A stretch of DNA of 21,551 bases, from contig DJXS01000116.1 of the NCBI GenBank assembly GCA_002448395.1, positions 1 through 21,551 on the forward strand. Direction: 5' to 3'. A program made the translations under genes and the position numbers. Shown piece by piece: positions 7,319-15,221 of the stretch (the first letter of the stretch is position 1; each line of letters begins with the position of its first letter). The notes under the pieces were generated by a model that saw only the letters and a program-made list of their open reading frames with translations, searched no databases and was not told the DNA's origin. Source of the DNA: Lachnospiraceae bacterium UBA6998 (GTDB lineage Bacteria; Bacillota; Clostridia; Lachnospirales; Lachnospiraceae).

Positions 7319-7846
7319 TCAATCCAGCCAATATACCCTGTTCTTCTTTCGCGGCGCCGGGCTCGGTAATTCCCCGTCGATATATCCGACTGCGCAGTGG
7401 CCGATGCCTTCCCAGTTTCCTTCTATCCCGAGTTTTTCCAATATGAATTTGTACTCAGACATCCAGAATTCCTCTTTAGCTCTGTGCACCCAGATACTGC
7501 CAAGTCCGAGCGAGTGTGCAGCGAGCAGCATATTTCCCATCACAAGGCTGCCGTCATAGAGATACGTCGGATGGTCTTTGTCTCCGAGAACGATCAGGAT
7601 CACCGGCGCGCCGTGAAAAGGATCTGTTCCCTTTTTCATGCCCGCGATCAGGCGGTTCGAGTCCGAGAGCATGTCACGAATTTTCTTATTCGTGACTGCC
7701 AATATGATCGTAGCCTGTTCTCCCCTGCCGCTGGGGGCATAAAGGCCCGCCTCAATAATCTGTTCTATATCTTCCTTAGGAGGCATAACCGGTTTAAAGC
7801 TGCGTATGCTCCGGCGCTCCTCCATTGCCCTGATAACATCGTTCAT
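7319..7846 (-). CDS. Nitroreductase-family FMN-dependent oxidoreductase
   Basis: A 175-residue protein, short but within the range of single-domain nitroreductases. RRSIRSF (11-17) is the N-terminal FMN-phosphate motif. LYAPSGRGEQ (35-44) and LGLGSIWVHRAKE (113-125) are the other flavin-site blocks, and GIGHCAVGY (147-155) is the C-terminal strand. Such enzymes use NAD(P)H to reduce nitro groups, quinones or related acceptors as FMN homodimers; the natural substrate is unknown. A strong GGGAGG lies eight bases before ATG 7846. It forms a two-gene unit with the methyltransferase. Confidence 0.88.
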   Translation of the reverse strand: MNDVIRAMEERRSIRSFKPVMPPKEDIEQIIEAGLYAPSGRGEQATIILAVTNKKIRDMLSDSNRLIAGMKKGTDPFHGAPVILIVLGDKDHPTYLYDGSLVMGNMLLAAHSLGLGSIWVHRAKEEFWMSEYKFILEKLGIEGNWEGIGHCAVGYIDGELPSPAPRKKNRVYWLD

Positions 7847-7930
7847 CGTATATACCTCCCCAAAAAATCATAAGTTTTTGCGAATCTGTACTTCCACACT
7901 ATCACATTTTCGCAATATTTTCCACCTGTC

Positions 7931-7965
7931 AAAAAAGAGCCCGCCGCTTTCACGATGAGCTCTTT
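7931..7965 (-). terminator. Terminator of the polyphosphate/Cthe_2159 operon
   Basis: AAAGAGC (7934-7940) pairs with GCTCTTT (7959-7965); on the minus strand this is followed by six T. It lies 12 bases past the stop of the beta-helix gene. The loop is long (18 bases), so confidence is moderate. Confidence 0.6.
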
Positions 7966-7977
7966 ACAACTATGATC

Positions 7978-9819
7978 TTATCTTTGTCCGTCAGGTCTCA
8001 TGCCTCCGCCGTGCATTCCGCTCCGGCCCATGTCTCCGCCTTGCATTCCGCCTTGTGCGTCTCCATAGGTTGTGGAAACGTCTTCTAAGGTAATCTCTTC
8101 TGAGGTCTCTCCTGCTAAGACAGTGTATGTGCCTCCAACCTTCATCTCGGGACAGCTGATCAGTGCCGAGCTGAAGCTGCACGGAACTTCCCAGGACAAC
8201 AGTACATTGTCGTCCGCATCTTTGACAGCGAGCGTGGTGCCTGCTTCCATGGCCGAACTTGTATTATAGAGAATCGATGCCTGAGTGGATGTCGAATCAA
8301 ATGACTCCGCCATTGAAGACGCTCCACAGGCGATGATCGTTCCTCCTGTGATCTCTGCGACACCGCCGTTCTCACTTGCGTAATCTACAGCGCAGTTACT
8401 GCCGCTTCCCAAAAGACTGATGTAGATCGTGCCGCCGCTGATCTTAATGTCTCCGTTGGAGTCCAGTCCGTCAGCGTCCCGGCCGACTTCGTTAACAATC
8501 ATGATGTTTCCGCCGCTGATCGAGATATATGTTTCCACATCTTCTGTATCAGCAGAAGACTGCCCGCTTCCTGAAGCTGTGCCCGTTTCCTGACCAGCCG
8601 GCATCTCGCCGCTCATGCCTTCTCCGCTCATATCGGGAGGCGTTGGCATTTCGCCGCTCATGCCTTCTGTGCCCATGTCGGGAGGTGTCGGCATTTCTCC
8701 GGTCGTGCCGTCATCCGTTCCTTTGCCGTGCATTCCGCCGTGTCCAAATGTGCCGTCGTTCCGGCCGCCGCCCATCTGACCGCCTCCGCCGAACATGTCG
8801 CTGCTGCCGCCGTTGGCGTTAAATCCATCGTCCTCGCAGTTGATCGAGACATCCCCGCCGGACACATCAATGATCAGTGCTTCAATTCCTTCATAGCAGT
8901 CGCTTATCAGGACCGTACCATCTGTGACGTATACAGAAGAATCCGAGTGAATCCCGTCATCTACAGCAGAGATATTGATCTCTCCGCCCGCCACAGTGAT
9001 ATCTCCCGTGGTATGAATGCCGTCGCCTGAAGCGGTTATGTCCAGCGTCCCGGATTCTATATACAGATACCCGTTTTCGACCTCATTAGCTGTCAGGACA
9101 CCATCATCGCCTGCCGTCACTGTGATCGCTGCTTCTTTGATCCGGATGCTGTCGTTTGCATGGATCGCATCCTCTACTGCCGATATCGTAATAGTTCCGC
9201 CGGTGATCACCAGATCATCGTTGGCGGATATGCCATGACTGTACTGTGCCGTCACCGTAAGGCTCCCGCTGCCATTGATCGTCAGATCGTCGTGGGCGAA
9301 AACAGCGCCGTCTGTCCCGTCGCTGAGCGCAGTGTCGGAATAGGCTGAGCCGCTTGTCACTATATTTTGACTGCCCTCCGCAAGAGTCAGGAATACCTTG
9401 TCCGCCTGATCCACCTGAATACACGCATCGTCGCTGCAGTTGATCTCCACGCCGTCCAACAGGATCCACACCTTGGAGGAGTCGTGGGCATCCACGATTA
9501 TGCTTCCGTCCGTAAGGCTCCCGCTGAACACGTAACGCCCGGCCTCCGCGATCACGACGTCTCCGTCATAGGCATAAGCGCCATTGCCGGAGATGGAGGC
9601 ACCGTCTCCGGTGAGTGTGATCACCGCCGCGTCTGTAGTATCCCAGGAGCCGTTCTGGTCATTAGTGGTGAAGTACGCGGAATCAGAGTTCTGTTCCGCG
9701 TCATCATCCACGATCTTTGTGATCCCCAGCGCCTCTCCGTTCATGAACAGGACTGTCAGCACGAGGCTGCAGATAACGATGGCAACGCAGATCTTATCAA
9801 GAGTATTGTGCGTTGACAT
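7978..9819 (-). CDS. Membrane-anchored Cthe_2159-type carbohydrate-binding beta-helix protein
   Basis: A 613-residue surface protein. One N-terminal membrane segment (about 11-28) has no lipobox, so it is an anchor or uncleaved signal. The long body shows repeated beta-helix turns with acidic motifs such as EDAIHAND, GDGIHTTGD, DDGIHSDSS, DDGFNANGG and ADGLDSNGD. This is the pattern of PF14262, named for Clostridium thermocellum Cthe_2159, which binds acidic polysaccharide with calcium in the helix. A Gly/Met/Pro/His-rich insert (about 340-430), including 15-residue tandem repeats, interrupts the helix, and a second Gly/Met-rich tail ends the protein. It is third in an operon behind the VTC polymerase and DUF4956 genes, 19 bases after the latter's stop. 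GAGAGGA precedes ATG 9819. It likely sits on the cell surface; ligand unknown. Confidence 0.85.
   Translation of the reverse strand: MSTHNTLDKICVAIVICSLVLTVLFMNGEALGITKIVDDDAEQNSDSAYFTTNDQNGSWDTTDAAVITLTGDGASISGNGAYAYDGDVVIAEAGRYVFSGSLTDGSIIVDAHDSSKVWILLDGVEINCSDDACIQVDQADKVFLTLAEGSQNIVTSGSAYSDTALSDGTDGAVFAHDDLTINGSGSLTVTAQYSHGISANDDLVITGGTITISAVEDAIHANDSIRIKEAAITVTAGDDGVLTANEVENGYLYIESGTLDITASGDGIHTTGDITVAGGEINISAVDDGIHSDSSVYVTDGTVLISDCYEGIEALIIDVSGGDVSINCEDDGFNANGGSSDMFGGGGQMGGGRNDGTFGHGGMHGKGTDDGTTGEMPTPPDMGTEGMSGEMPTPPDMSGEGMSGEMPAGQETGTASGSGQSSADTEDVETYISISGGNIMIVNEVGRDADGLDSNGDIKISGGTIYISLLGSGSNCAVDYASENGGVAEITGGTIIACGASSMAESFDSTSTQASILYNTSSAMEAGTTLAVKDADDNVLLSWEVPCSFSSALISCPEMKVGGTYTVLAGETSEEITLEDVSTTYGDAQGGMQGGDMGRSGMHGGGMRPDGQR
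8611..8700 (-). repeat. Tandem 45-bp repeats inside the Cthe_2159-type gene
   Basis: Two consecutive 45-base units encode GEMPTPPDMGTEGMS and GEMPTPPDMSGEGMS, followed by a third, partial GEMPAG unit. The DNA copies differ at several positions, so this is an old or drifting duplication in a coding spacer. Confidence 0.85.
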
Positions 9820-9838
9820 AATATCCTCTCTTCCCGGA

Positions 9839-10510
9839 TCAGCCCATGTAGTCGCCGTTATAGCTGACGAGCACTGCGCTGTTCACTCCCTCGATCTGGG
9901 CCAGTTCGTTGACGAAATCCGTATTGTCATCTTTGAGCCTGATCTCAAGATTCAGCTCCACACTGCCTCTGCGGGCAGTTTTGCTCTTTACATTGCACTT
10001 ATTGGTCTTCTCTTTGAGATAAGCCACTGCCTTTTCTTCGCTCGCGTGGTCATTGCAGTCAAGAACCACGATGTAAGGATTTGTGTTCTCTTTGCGTCTG
10101 GCAAAAAAGAGAAGGATAAGGCCGATGAACACACTGCCGAACACAGCCAGGGGGATCATTCCTGCCGCAAGGACAATGCCCGCCGCAATGGACCAGAACA
10201 GAAACGCGATATCGAGCGGTTCCTTGATCGCTGTCCTGAAACGGACGATGGACAAAGCACCGACCATACCAAGGGAGAGGACTACGTTGCTGGTCACCGC
10301 CAGGATCACGAGTGTTGTGATCATTGTGAGCGCCACCAGGGTCACTCCGAAAGTGGAGGAGTACATAACTCCCGCGTAGGTCATTTTATAGATCAGGTAG
10401 ATGAACACGCCCACGGCAAACGCCAGAAGAAGCGCGAGTACCATGTCGAACATGCTGACTGCTGTTACATTGGCAAGAAAGCTTGATTTGAAAATATCCG
10501 AAAATGTCAT
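9839..10510 (-). CDS. DUF4956 membrane protein, partner of polyphosphate polymerase
   Basis: A 223-residue protein with three to four membrane helices (about 22-42, 55-74, 100-137) and the DUF4956 hallmark LGMVGALSIVRFRT (80-93) plus KEPLDIAFLFW. After the membrane part, about 80 residues form a soluble alpha/beta domain ending in VNSAVLVSYNG, which resembles small regulatory domains. DUF4956 genes are commonly found beside VTC-domain polymerases and CotH or Cthe_2159 proteins, as here; the molecular role is unknown. GAGGAA precedes ATG 10510. It lies 49 bases after the VTC stop and 19 bases before the beta-helix gene. Confidence 0.88.
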   Translation of the reverse strand: MTFSDIFKSSFLANVTAVSMFDMVLALLLAFAVGVFIYLIYKMTYAGVMYSSTFGVTLVALTMITTLVILAVTSNVVLSLGMVGALSIVRFRTAIKEPLDIAFLFWSIAAGIVLAAGMIPLAVFGSVFIGLILLFFARRKENTNPYIVVLDCNDHASEEKAVAYLKEKTNKCNVKSKTARRGSVELNLEIRLKDDNTDFVNELAQIEGVNSAVLVSYNGDYMG

Positions 10511-10559
10511 TTTTTGTTCCTCATTTCTTTATATTTGAACCGCATTCGCGGTCTATTAC

Positions 10560-11258
10560 TTAGTTGTAAATTCTGCACTGCGCGTATTTGGAGAACGCGC
10601 ATACTCTTCTTCCGGGCGTCTGCACCGCGTCCCTGATGATCGAGGGCAGGTAGGCGTCCCATTTCACTTCCAGGATGATCCCCGCATCTCCCGCCGGAAC
10701 CGTAACACAGTCGGGATTAAGGAAATCCGTACATCCCAGGCCTGTCCTGATGTCATAATCAAATGTGACCCTGACATTACCCGGCCTGTATATAAAAGGT
10801 TCTCTTGTGTAGTCGACGATCGTCATCGGTCTCATTCCCTGGTACCGCATCTTGCAGTACAGTTCCTGAATCAGGGAATGGGGCGAATGGAGCATCCAGT
10901 CGATGTCGCCGTCCACGATCTTCTGCGCCTGTTCCACGGTAAGGGGAGCTGAATATTTTGTCCCCAGTCCGTTCAGTTTGCTCTTTTTCTCGAGATGGAT
11001 CACCGCCGACGGATCCCCGTTATAATATCGGATCCGGAATTTCTCTCTCCGGTTCACGCCGTCGACCTTCTCCCGCAGCGCTTTATCATTTAAATTATCA
11101 AAATACAGACTTCGAATCAGATATTTTCCGTCCACAGCATGCGGGTCCGGTTCAGCGACCGCCCTGAGTCTCTGCCTGATGGAGATCAGATCCGACCAGG
11201 TGATCTCATGTTTCCATTCGTGGCGGTAATGAATATCTTTATTGGTTTCCATCTGCAT
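10560..11258 (-). CDS. VTC-domain polyphosphate polymerase family protein
   Basis: A 232-residue soluble protein that fits the VTC domain (PF09359, tunnel fold). Basic and acidic tunnel residues are visible: RHEWKHE (12-18), SLYFDN (50-55), RREKFRIRYYNG (70-81), HLEKKSK (88-94), VRVTFDYDIRTGL (162-174) and ILEVKWDAYLP (195-205). In yeast this domain makes polyphosphate from ATP; bacterial versions are annotated likewise, but activity here is inferred. No membrane or SPX domain is present, so the DUF4956 partner may supply membrane attachment. Several starts are possible (GTG 11264, ATG 11261, 11258, 11252); AGAGG fits 11258 with a five-base spacer. It is first in the operon with DUF4956 and Cthe_2159. 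Confidence 0.85.
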   Translation of the reverse strand: MQMETNKDIHYRHEWKHEITWSDLISIRQRLRAVAEPDPHAVDGKYLIRSLYFDNLNDKALREKVDGVNRREKFRIRYYNGDPSAVIHLEKKSKLNGLGTKYSAPLTVEQAQKIVDGDIDWMLHSPHSLIQELYCKMRYQGMRPMTIVDYTREPFIYRPGNVRVTFDYDIRTGLGCTDFLNPDCVTVPAGDAGIILEVKWDAYLPSIIRDAVQTPGRRVCAFSKYAQCRIYN

Positions 11259-11365
11259 CATCACCTCTCTTTCGTTTGTCTTGGTCCATTATTTCATGCC
11301 AAGCTTAGACGAAACTTAGAAATCCCATAAGTTTATTTTTTTAACCAAAAAAATTCAGGGCACAT

Positions 11366-11398
11366 AAAAAGAGTCAAAGGGGCAGGCCCCTCTGACTC
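11366..11398 (-). terminator. Terminator of the AAA-CYTH gene
   Basis: GAGTCAAAGGGG (11371-11382) pairs with CCCCTCTGACTC (11387-11398) with one mismatch and a four-base loop; the minus strand then reads into five T. It separates this gene from the VTC operon, so the two are distinct transcripts. Confidence 0.8.
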
Positions 11399-11406
11399 GC
11401 CTGTTC

Positions 11407-12501
11407 TTATTCAGGTCTGTGTTTTGCCAGTGCCGCGTTCTTGTACTCCGGATCATCGGTCACTTCTTTGATCACTTTGATCTGCTCCGGAAAGAAGACC
11501 TCATCGCTGACGTCGTACATTTCTATCTCAGCAAGGGCCTTATCTTTCCAGAAGGGGTACACATCTATCTGGAAATACTGGTTATTATAAGCAAGGCAGT
11601 ACCTTTCCTTCCGGATCCTGCCCAGGGAGGCATCCGCATTCATGATCAGGTTCAGATACTCGTTTTCCGAGATCCTTCTCTCTGTCTTAAGATGCTTGTG
11701 CTCGTTGATCCTGATCTTTCTGGTCAGGTAATAGATATAATGGCCGTCGCTGCCGCGCTGGCGGACCCGGATCTCCTCATTTTCATCCACTTTGAGATAA
11801 ATCTGTATGATATCCACTTTCTCGCAGCTGGGGATCGACTGCAGCCATTCGAGATCAGGATACTCGATAAGGTATTTGCGCTCGATCTCAAAGGGCGCGG
11901 GCTCTCCGAGGAAAGAGCTGATCTCCGCGATCAGGCGCCTCATCTTGTCTGTAAAGTCCGTGGAGTTGTCGATTACCCGCAGGTGCGGATGGCCGGTCCA
12001 GGCCTCTATGAACTTGTCGTCCATGGCGGCCGCTTGTTCCACAGTCTCAATCCTTGCAGAATTATTGGAGTTAGTATAGAATTCCTCAGCTCCCTTGGCT
12101 GCGGTCACCAAATGAAAGACCGCATCATACTGATCCCGCAGTTCCACCTCATTTGCGCCGACAGACCTGCATACAGACTCAAAAGTAGCTTCATCCATAT
12201 ATACCTTATTGTCGAGGGCGGCTCTGTCACATACGATCAGGACCTTGTCCTTCTTCATTACCTTCGCCGCCTGCTCGAAAACCTTCTCTTTCTCGAGCTG
12301 GAATTTCATATGACAGTGCTGGTAATCCGAGTTGGTCTTGCATGTCCAGGGCGCTACGCCTCCGGTGATCAGCTCAGTGGCTGTCTCCGGCACGAAAAGA
12401 ACGTCGTATCCTCTCTCCCTGAATGCGTTGCTGATCCAATTCATCGCAGTGGTCTTTCCTGCGCAGGGCCCGCCTGTGATCACTATTTTGCTGATATCCA
12501 T
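11407..12501 (-). CDS. Ttd14-like AAA_28 NTPase fused to a CYTH (triphosphate tunnel) domain
   Basis: A 364-residue, two-domain, soluble protein. Residues 4-200 form a P-loop kinase/NadR-like AAA_28 domain: Walker A GGPCAGKTT (10-18) and a CDR (91-93) end of a buried strand. Residues 204-355 form a CYTH domain opening with EIERKYL (205-211), then EIRVRQR (243-249), ERRIS, RKERY (297-301), QIDVYPF and AEIEMYD (324-330), the usual charged ring of triphosphate tunnel enzymes. The same order occurs in eukaryotic Ttd14 proteins, which bind GTP and a phosphoinositide. It may bind or hydrolyse a nucleotide or triphosphate ligand. ATG 12501 has AAGGAG six bases upstream; the longer in-frame start lacks one. 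It has its own promoter and terminator and sits next to the VTC operon. Confidence 0.87.
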   Translation of the reverse strand: MDISKIVITGGPCAGKTTAMNWISNAFRERGYDVLFVPETATELITGGVAPWTCKTNSDYQHCHMKFQLEKEKVFEQAAKVMKKDKVLIVCDRAALDNKVYMDEATFESVCRSVGANEVELRDQYDAVFHLVTAAKGAEEFYTNSNNSARIETVEQAAAMDDKFIEAWTGHPHLRVIDNSTDFTDKMRRLIAEISSFLGEPAPFEIERKYLIEYPDLEWLQSIPSCEKVDIIQIYLKVDENEEIRVRQRGSDGHYIYYLTRKIRINEHKHLKTERRISENEYLNLIMNADASLGRIRKERYCLAYNNQYFQIDVYPFWKDKALAEIEMYDVSDEVFFPEQIKVIKEVTDDPEYKNAALAKHRPE

Positions 12502-12544
12502 TGTCTTCTCCTTGACTTCAGATTCACAGTTGCTCACAGATATA

Positions 12545-12575
12545 AGTATAGCAGAAACAGGGCATCAGTTTGCAA
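12545..12575 (-). promoter_or_regulatory. Promoter of the AAA-CYTH gene
   Basis: The extended -10 TGCTATACT has its core at 12545-12550 on the minus strand, and TTGCAA (12570-12575) lies 19 bases upstream. The leader is about 40 bases. Confidence 0.5.
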
Positions 12576-12632
12576 AAAAAAGAGGCTGTGAAGCCCCGGA
12601 GATTGGTCTTTTCCGTTTCTTCACAGCCCTCT
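12573..12632 (-). terminator. Terminator of the OB-like lipoprotein gene
   Basis: AGAGGCTGTGAAG (12581-12593) pairs with CTTCACAGCCCTCT (12619-12632), with one bulged base, followed on the minus strand by eight T. It lies 31 bases past the lipoprotein stop. Confidence 0.8.
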
Positions 12633-12663
12633 GATCGATATTACTGTGTTATTCTCTTACATT

Positions 12664-13497
12664 TTACTGGGCAAGAACTGCCGTGATGTGCGGGTTGGGT
12701 CCCTCATACCAGTACAGGAAACCTTCAAGATCGATCACGTCGCCGACGTGGAAGTCCTTGACTGCCTTGTAGATGTCGGTGTCAGGTCCGCAGAGATAGG
12801 ACTCAACAGTGAAGCTGTAAGTCTGTCCGTTTACGGAGACGTTGAAGTAAAGGTCATCGCCTTCAGATCCGGAACCGTCCCAATTGTACAGGTAAGCAGC
12901 TGTGCCGTCCTCGCCGATGGGCTCAACTGTCACGCCTTTGAAGACAACTTTCTTGTTCTGCTTGTTAATCAGCTCGTCTGTACCGAGAAGAGCAGTGACG
13001 TCTTCGGGTTCCGCAATGTATTCGCCGTCTTCGAACTGCCAGATCGCGTCGATAACTTCAACTTCGCCTGACCACTCGGTCTTGTAGCCCTTGACTTTGA
13101 TGAATTTACCGACTTCGAGCAGTTCATACTCCTTCTCCGTGCAGGGAAGCTCATAGAGGAAATACGCGCCTCCGGTCTCGTCCTGCAGATAGACGCTTGC
13201 AACGCCCTTCTCCCCATAATAGGCCTGCTTGGCCTGAACAGCGCCCTTGATCACGACTTCAGCGTCAACTGCAGCTGCGGCGTAGTCTTCATAAGTCATC
13301 GGCTCTTCAGGTACGATCATTTCCGGGTCCGCTGCTTCTTCGACCACTTCCGACGCAACGGTCTCCTCTTCCTTCTTCTCTTCCTGCGCAGCCTCTTCCT
13401 TCGGAGCGCTTGCAGTATTGCTGGTGTTTGTGCCGCCGCATGCGACAGACATCGCCATAATGGTGCCTGTTAACAGGATCACTAATGCCTTTTTCAT
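12664..13497 (-). CDS. Lipoprotein with probable duplicated OB-like domain, function unknown
   Basis: A 277-residue lipoprotein: charged start, hydrophobic core, and Cys20 in SVACGG (a slightly atypical lipobox). An acidic Glu/Ala spacer (about 25-60) follows. The rest looks like two copies of a small beta-rich unit. The first runs from VVIKGAVQA to FIKVKGYKT and the second from VVFKGVTVEP to VIDLEGFLYW; each has a GKF/GDV-type closing strand like the 'G-D-x-V-x-v-x-G' end of OB folds. I do not recognise a specific family and infer OB from pattern only. ATG 13497 has AAGGAG ten bases upstream; the longer frame precedes it. It follows the ABC binding-protein gene by 125 bases and has an apparent promoter of its own; read-through from the ABC operon is possible because no terminator is seen between them. 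Confidence 0.75.
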   Translation of the reverse strand: MKKALVILLTGTIMAMSVACGGTNTSNTASAPKEEAAQEEKKEEETVASEVVEEAADPEMIVPEEPMTYEDYAAAAVDAEVVIKGAVQAKQAYYGEKGVASVYLQDETGGAYFLYELPCTEKEYELLEVGKFIKVKGYKTEWSGEVEVIDAIWQFEDGEYIAEPEDVTALLGTDELINKQNKKVVFKGVTVEPIGEDGTAAYLYNWDGSGSEGDDLYFNVSVNGQTYSFTVESYLCGPDTDIYKAVKDFHVGDVIDLEGFLYWYEGPNPHITAVLAQ

Positions 13498-13519
13498 AAC
13501 TCTTTCTCTCCTTCTTTCC

Positions 13520-13580
13520 GCATCCCGCAATGGATGCTGTTTGCAAAATACAAACTGCGGCAGGTCCGGATGCCCGAACC
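13520..13580 (-). promoter_or_regulatory. Two potential hairpins in the leader of the OB-like lipoprotein gene
   Basis: On the minus strand GGTTCGG-GCAT-CCGGACC (13580-13563, one G-U pair as RNA) and GCATCC-6-GGATGC (13537-13520) lie between the promoter and the ribosome binding site (13513-13508). Neither is followed by a T-run, so they are leader structures rather than terminators. Function unknown. Confidence 0.35.
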
Positions 13581-13587
13581 CATTACT

Positions 13588-13596
13588 ATTATAGCA
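13588..13596 (-). promoter_or_regulatory. Extended -10 promoter of the OB-like lipoprotein gene
   Basis: TGCTATAAT on the minus strand is a perfect extended -10. No clear -35 at 17 bases. It gives a leader of roughly 80 bases. Confidence 0.55.
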
Positions 13597-13622
13597 AATC
13601 CCGTCAAAATATCATCAGTTTC

Positions 13623-15221
13623 TTATTTCTGGGATTTCCGCATTCGTTCGCGCAGGTAATAGATACCGATCAGGACCCAGGTTACGGCCAGTGTTATGAG
13701 CAGCGCCTTGGATGCCGCCGGCAGAGGGCCAAGGTCTTCCTTTGAACCGCTTCCCATGCCCGTGGTCTGGTCGAGCCGGTACAACGCCGTAACATCGTCA
13801 AACAACTGGTCCAGATATGCGTCGTCGACCGTCTTCTTTCTGCGGGTTGCTTTGGTCACATCCTCGATCAGCTGTCCCGCGGCGTCGCGCAGGGAGGTAG
13901 ATCCGTTGAATACAGGAGTGACAAATGTGTACTGCACGTTGTCGATCAGAAGTTTCGAGGCTTTGATCTTGACATCATAGTGGAGGTTGTTGTCTTCCCC
14001 CATCCTCGCCAGATAATCCTGATATTCCTCCGATCCCGTTGCTTTAGTTGTGACCGGAACATACCCTTCCGTCTGGGCATAGGCGATCTGCACGTCATTA
14101 CTGATGAGGTACTGGGCAAAAAGCCAGGAGGCCAGGACTACTTGCGGATCTTCTTTGTTGAAGACGCAAACGGAAGGTCCCTGGGAGATCATCCTGGGGT
14201 TCTTGGGATCATACTGGGGGAACATCCTGACTTCCGTCTCGAACTCCACAAATTTGTCCTTACTGATATCCGAGAGGGGGGCGTGACTCCCCATCCAGGT
14301 CGCGCCTGCTGTGGAGTCGATCGCAAATATGCACTGCCCGGCGTCCAGGAAGTTCGCGGGATAACTCGATATTTTGAATGTGGAAAATGCGCCAGTCTTC
14401 GCGTGCTCCGCCACTGTCTTTAAGATCTCTCTTGTCGTATCGTTGAAGAGCTGCACTTCCCCTGCGTCCGTGGAATAACCCGCATCCCGTTCCTTGAGCA
14501 TCTGGATCATCATATTGTCGGTGGACTTGTCTATGAAGGGGATCATGACTTTCTGCCCGTTGACCGCGAAATTTCCGGCGGCGTCTTTGGCCATAGCGGC
14601 TTCAGACACTTCCCAGACAAAGTCCCAGGTCAGAATGTCCGGAAGTTCATAGCCGAGTTTCTCCACAAATGTCTTGTTGACATAGCAGGCCTCGGTGGAG
14701 CGCATGTAAGGCAGCGCGTAGTAAGTTCCGCCGATCGAGCACTCAGAGAGAAACTGAGGCACGACCTCATCCTTCGAGGGACCGTCGAATTTCAGCTCAC
14801 TTCCGGCAAGTCCGTACTTGCTGTTCGAGATCAGCGAATCCAGCGGCACCACGACATTATCGCCTGTCATATATGTCGCGATATGGTCCGGATAGGTGAT
14901 GCAGATGTTGGGCGTCGTGTTGGTGGAAATATTCGTGATTACGTCGTTATATATTTTGCCGTAATCCGTGTAGAGGCGCATGTTGACGTCGATATTGGGA
15001 TAGAGCGCCTCGAAATCCGTGATGGCTTTCTCATAAATCTGCGTCTGCGTCTTGTTGGTGTCGTTTTTGGCCCAGAATGTCAGCTCGATCTTCTGGTTTT
15101 CGTCAAAATTCTCAGGCACCGCGAACTCCGCTCTTCCTTTGGATCCGTGGCAGCCGGTCAGAAGGCTTCCGGCAAGAATGCAGACAGCAGCAAATACTGC
15201 GGTTTTTCTGAATATTCTCAT
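13623..15221 (-). CDS. Sugar ABC transporter solute-binding lipoprotein with C-terminal membrane helix
   Basis: A 532-residue extracellular solute-binding protein family 1 member. Signal and lipobox LLTGC put the lipid anchor on Cys24. The start LTFWAKNDTN, the FEALYPNIDVNM block and the hinge region PYMRSTEACYVNKTF match UgpB/MalE-type proteins for sugars or glycerol phosphodiesters. The protein is longer than usual: after the binding domain, a charged segment leads into a hydrophobic helix (506-523) and a basic tail RERMRKSQK. The tail predicts that the C-terminus is inside the cell, so it may be anchored at both ends. ATG 15221 overlaps the permease stop (ATGA) and follows AGGAGG by nine bases. 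Last gene of the seven-gene operon; substrate not readable. Confidence 0.88.
   Translation of the reverse strand: MRIFRKTAVFAAVCILAGSLLTGCHGSKGRAEFAVPENFDENQKIELTFWAKNDTNKTQTQIYEKAITDFEALYPNIDVNMRLYTDYGKIYNDVITNISTNTTPNICITYPDHIATYMTGDNVVVPLDSLISNSKYGLAGSELKFDGPSKDEVVPQFLSECSIGGTYYALPYMRSTEACYVNKTFVEKLGYELPDILTWDFVWEVSEAAMAKDAAGNFAVNGQKVMIPFIDKSTDNMMIQMLKERDAGYSTDAGEVQLFNDTTREILKTVAEHAKTGAFSTFKISSYPANFLDAGQCIFAIDSTAGATWMGSHAPLSDISKDKFVEFETEVRMFPQYDPKNPRMISQGPSVCVFNKEDPQVVLASWLFAQYLISNDVQIAYAQTEGYVPVTTKATGSEEYQDYLARMGEDNNLHYDVKIKASKLLIDNVQYTFVTPVFNGSTSLRDAAGQLIEDVTKATRRKKTVDDAYLDQLFDDVTALYRLDQTTGMGSGSKEDLGPLPAASKALLITLAVTWVLIGIYYLRERMRKSQK

Noticed and set aside
8611..8700. Direct repeats as a possible CRISPR array
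   Set aside because: The units are contiguous, in frame, encode a Gly/Met/Pro spacer and have no unique spacers between them.
11419..12591. Long open frame (390 codons) on the plus strand
   Set aside because: It lies antisense to the AAA-CYTH gene, whose domains are clear, and has no family motif or good ribosome binding site; it is a codon-bias shadow.
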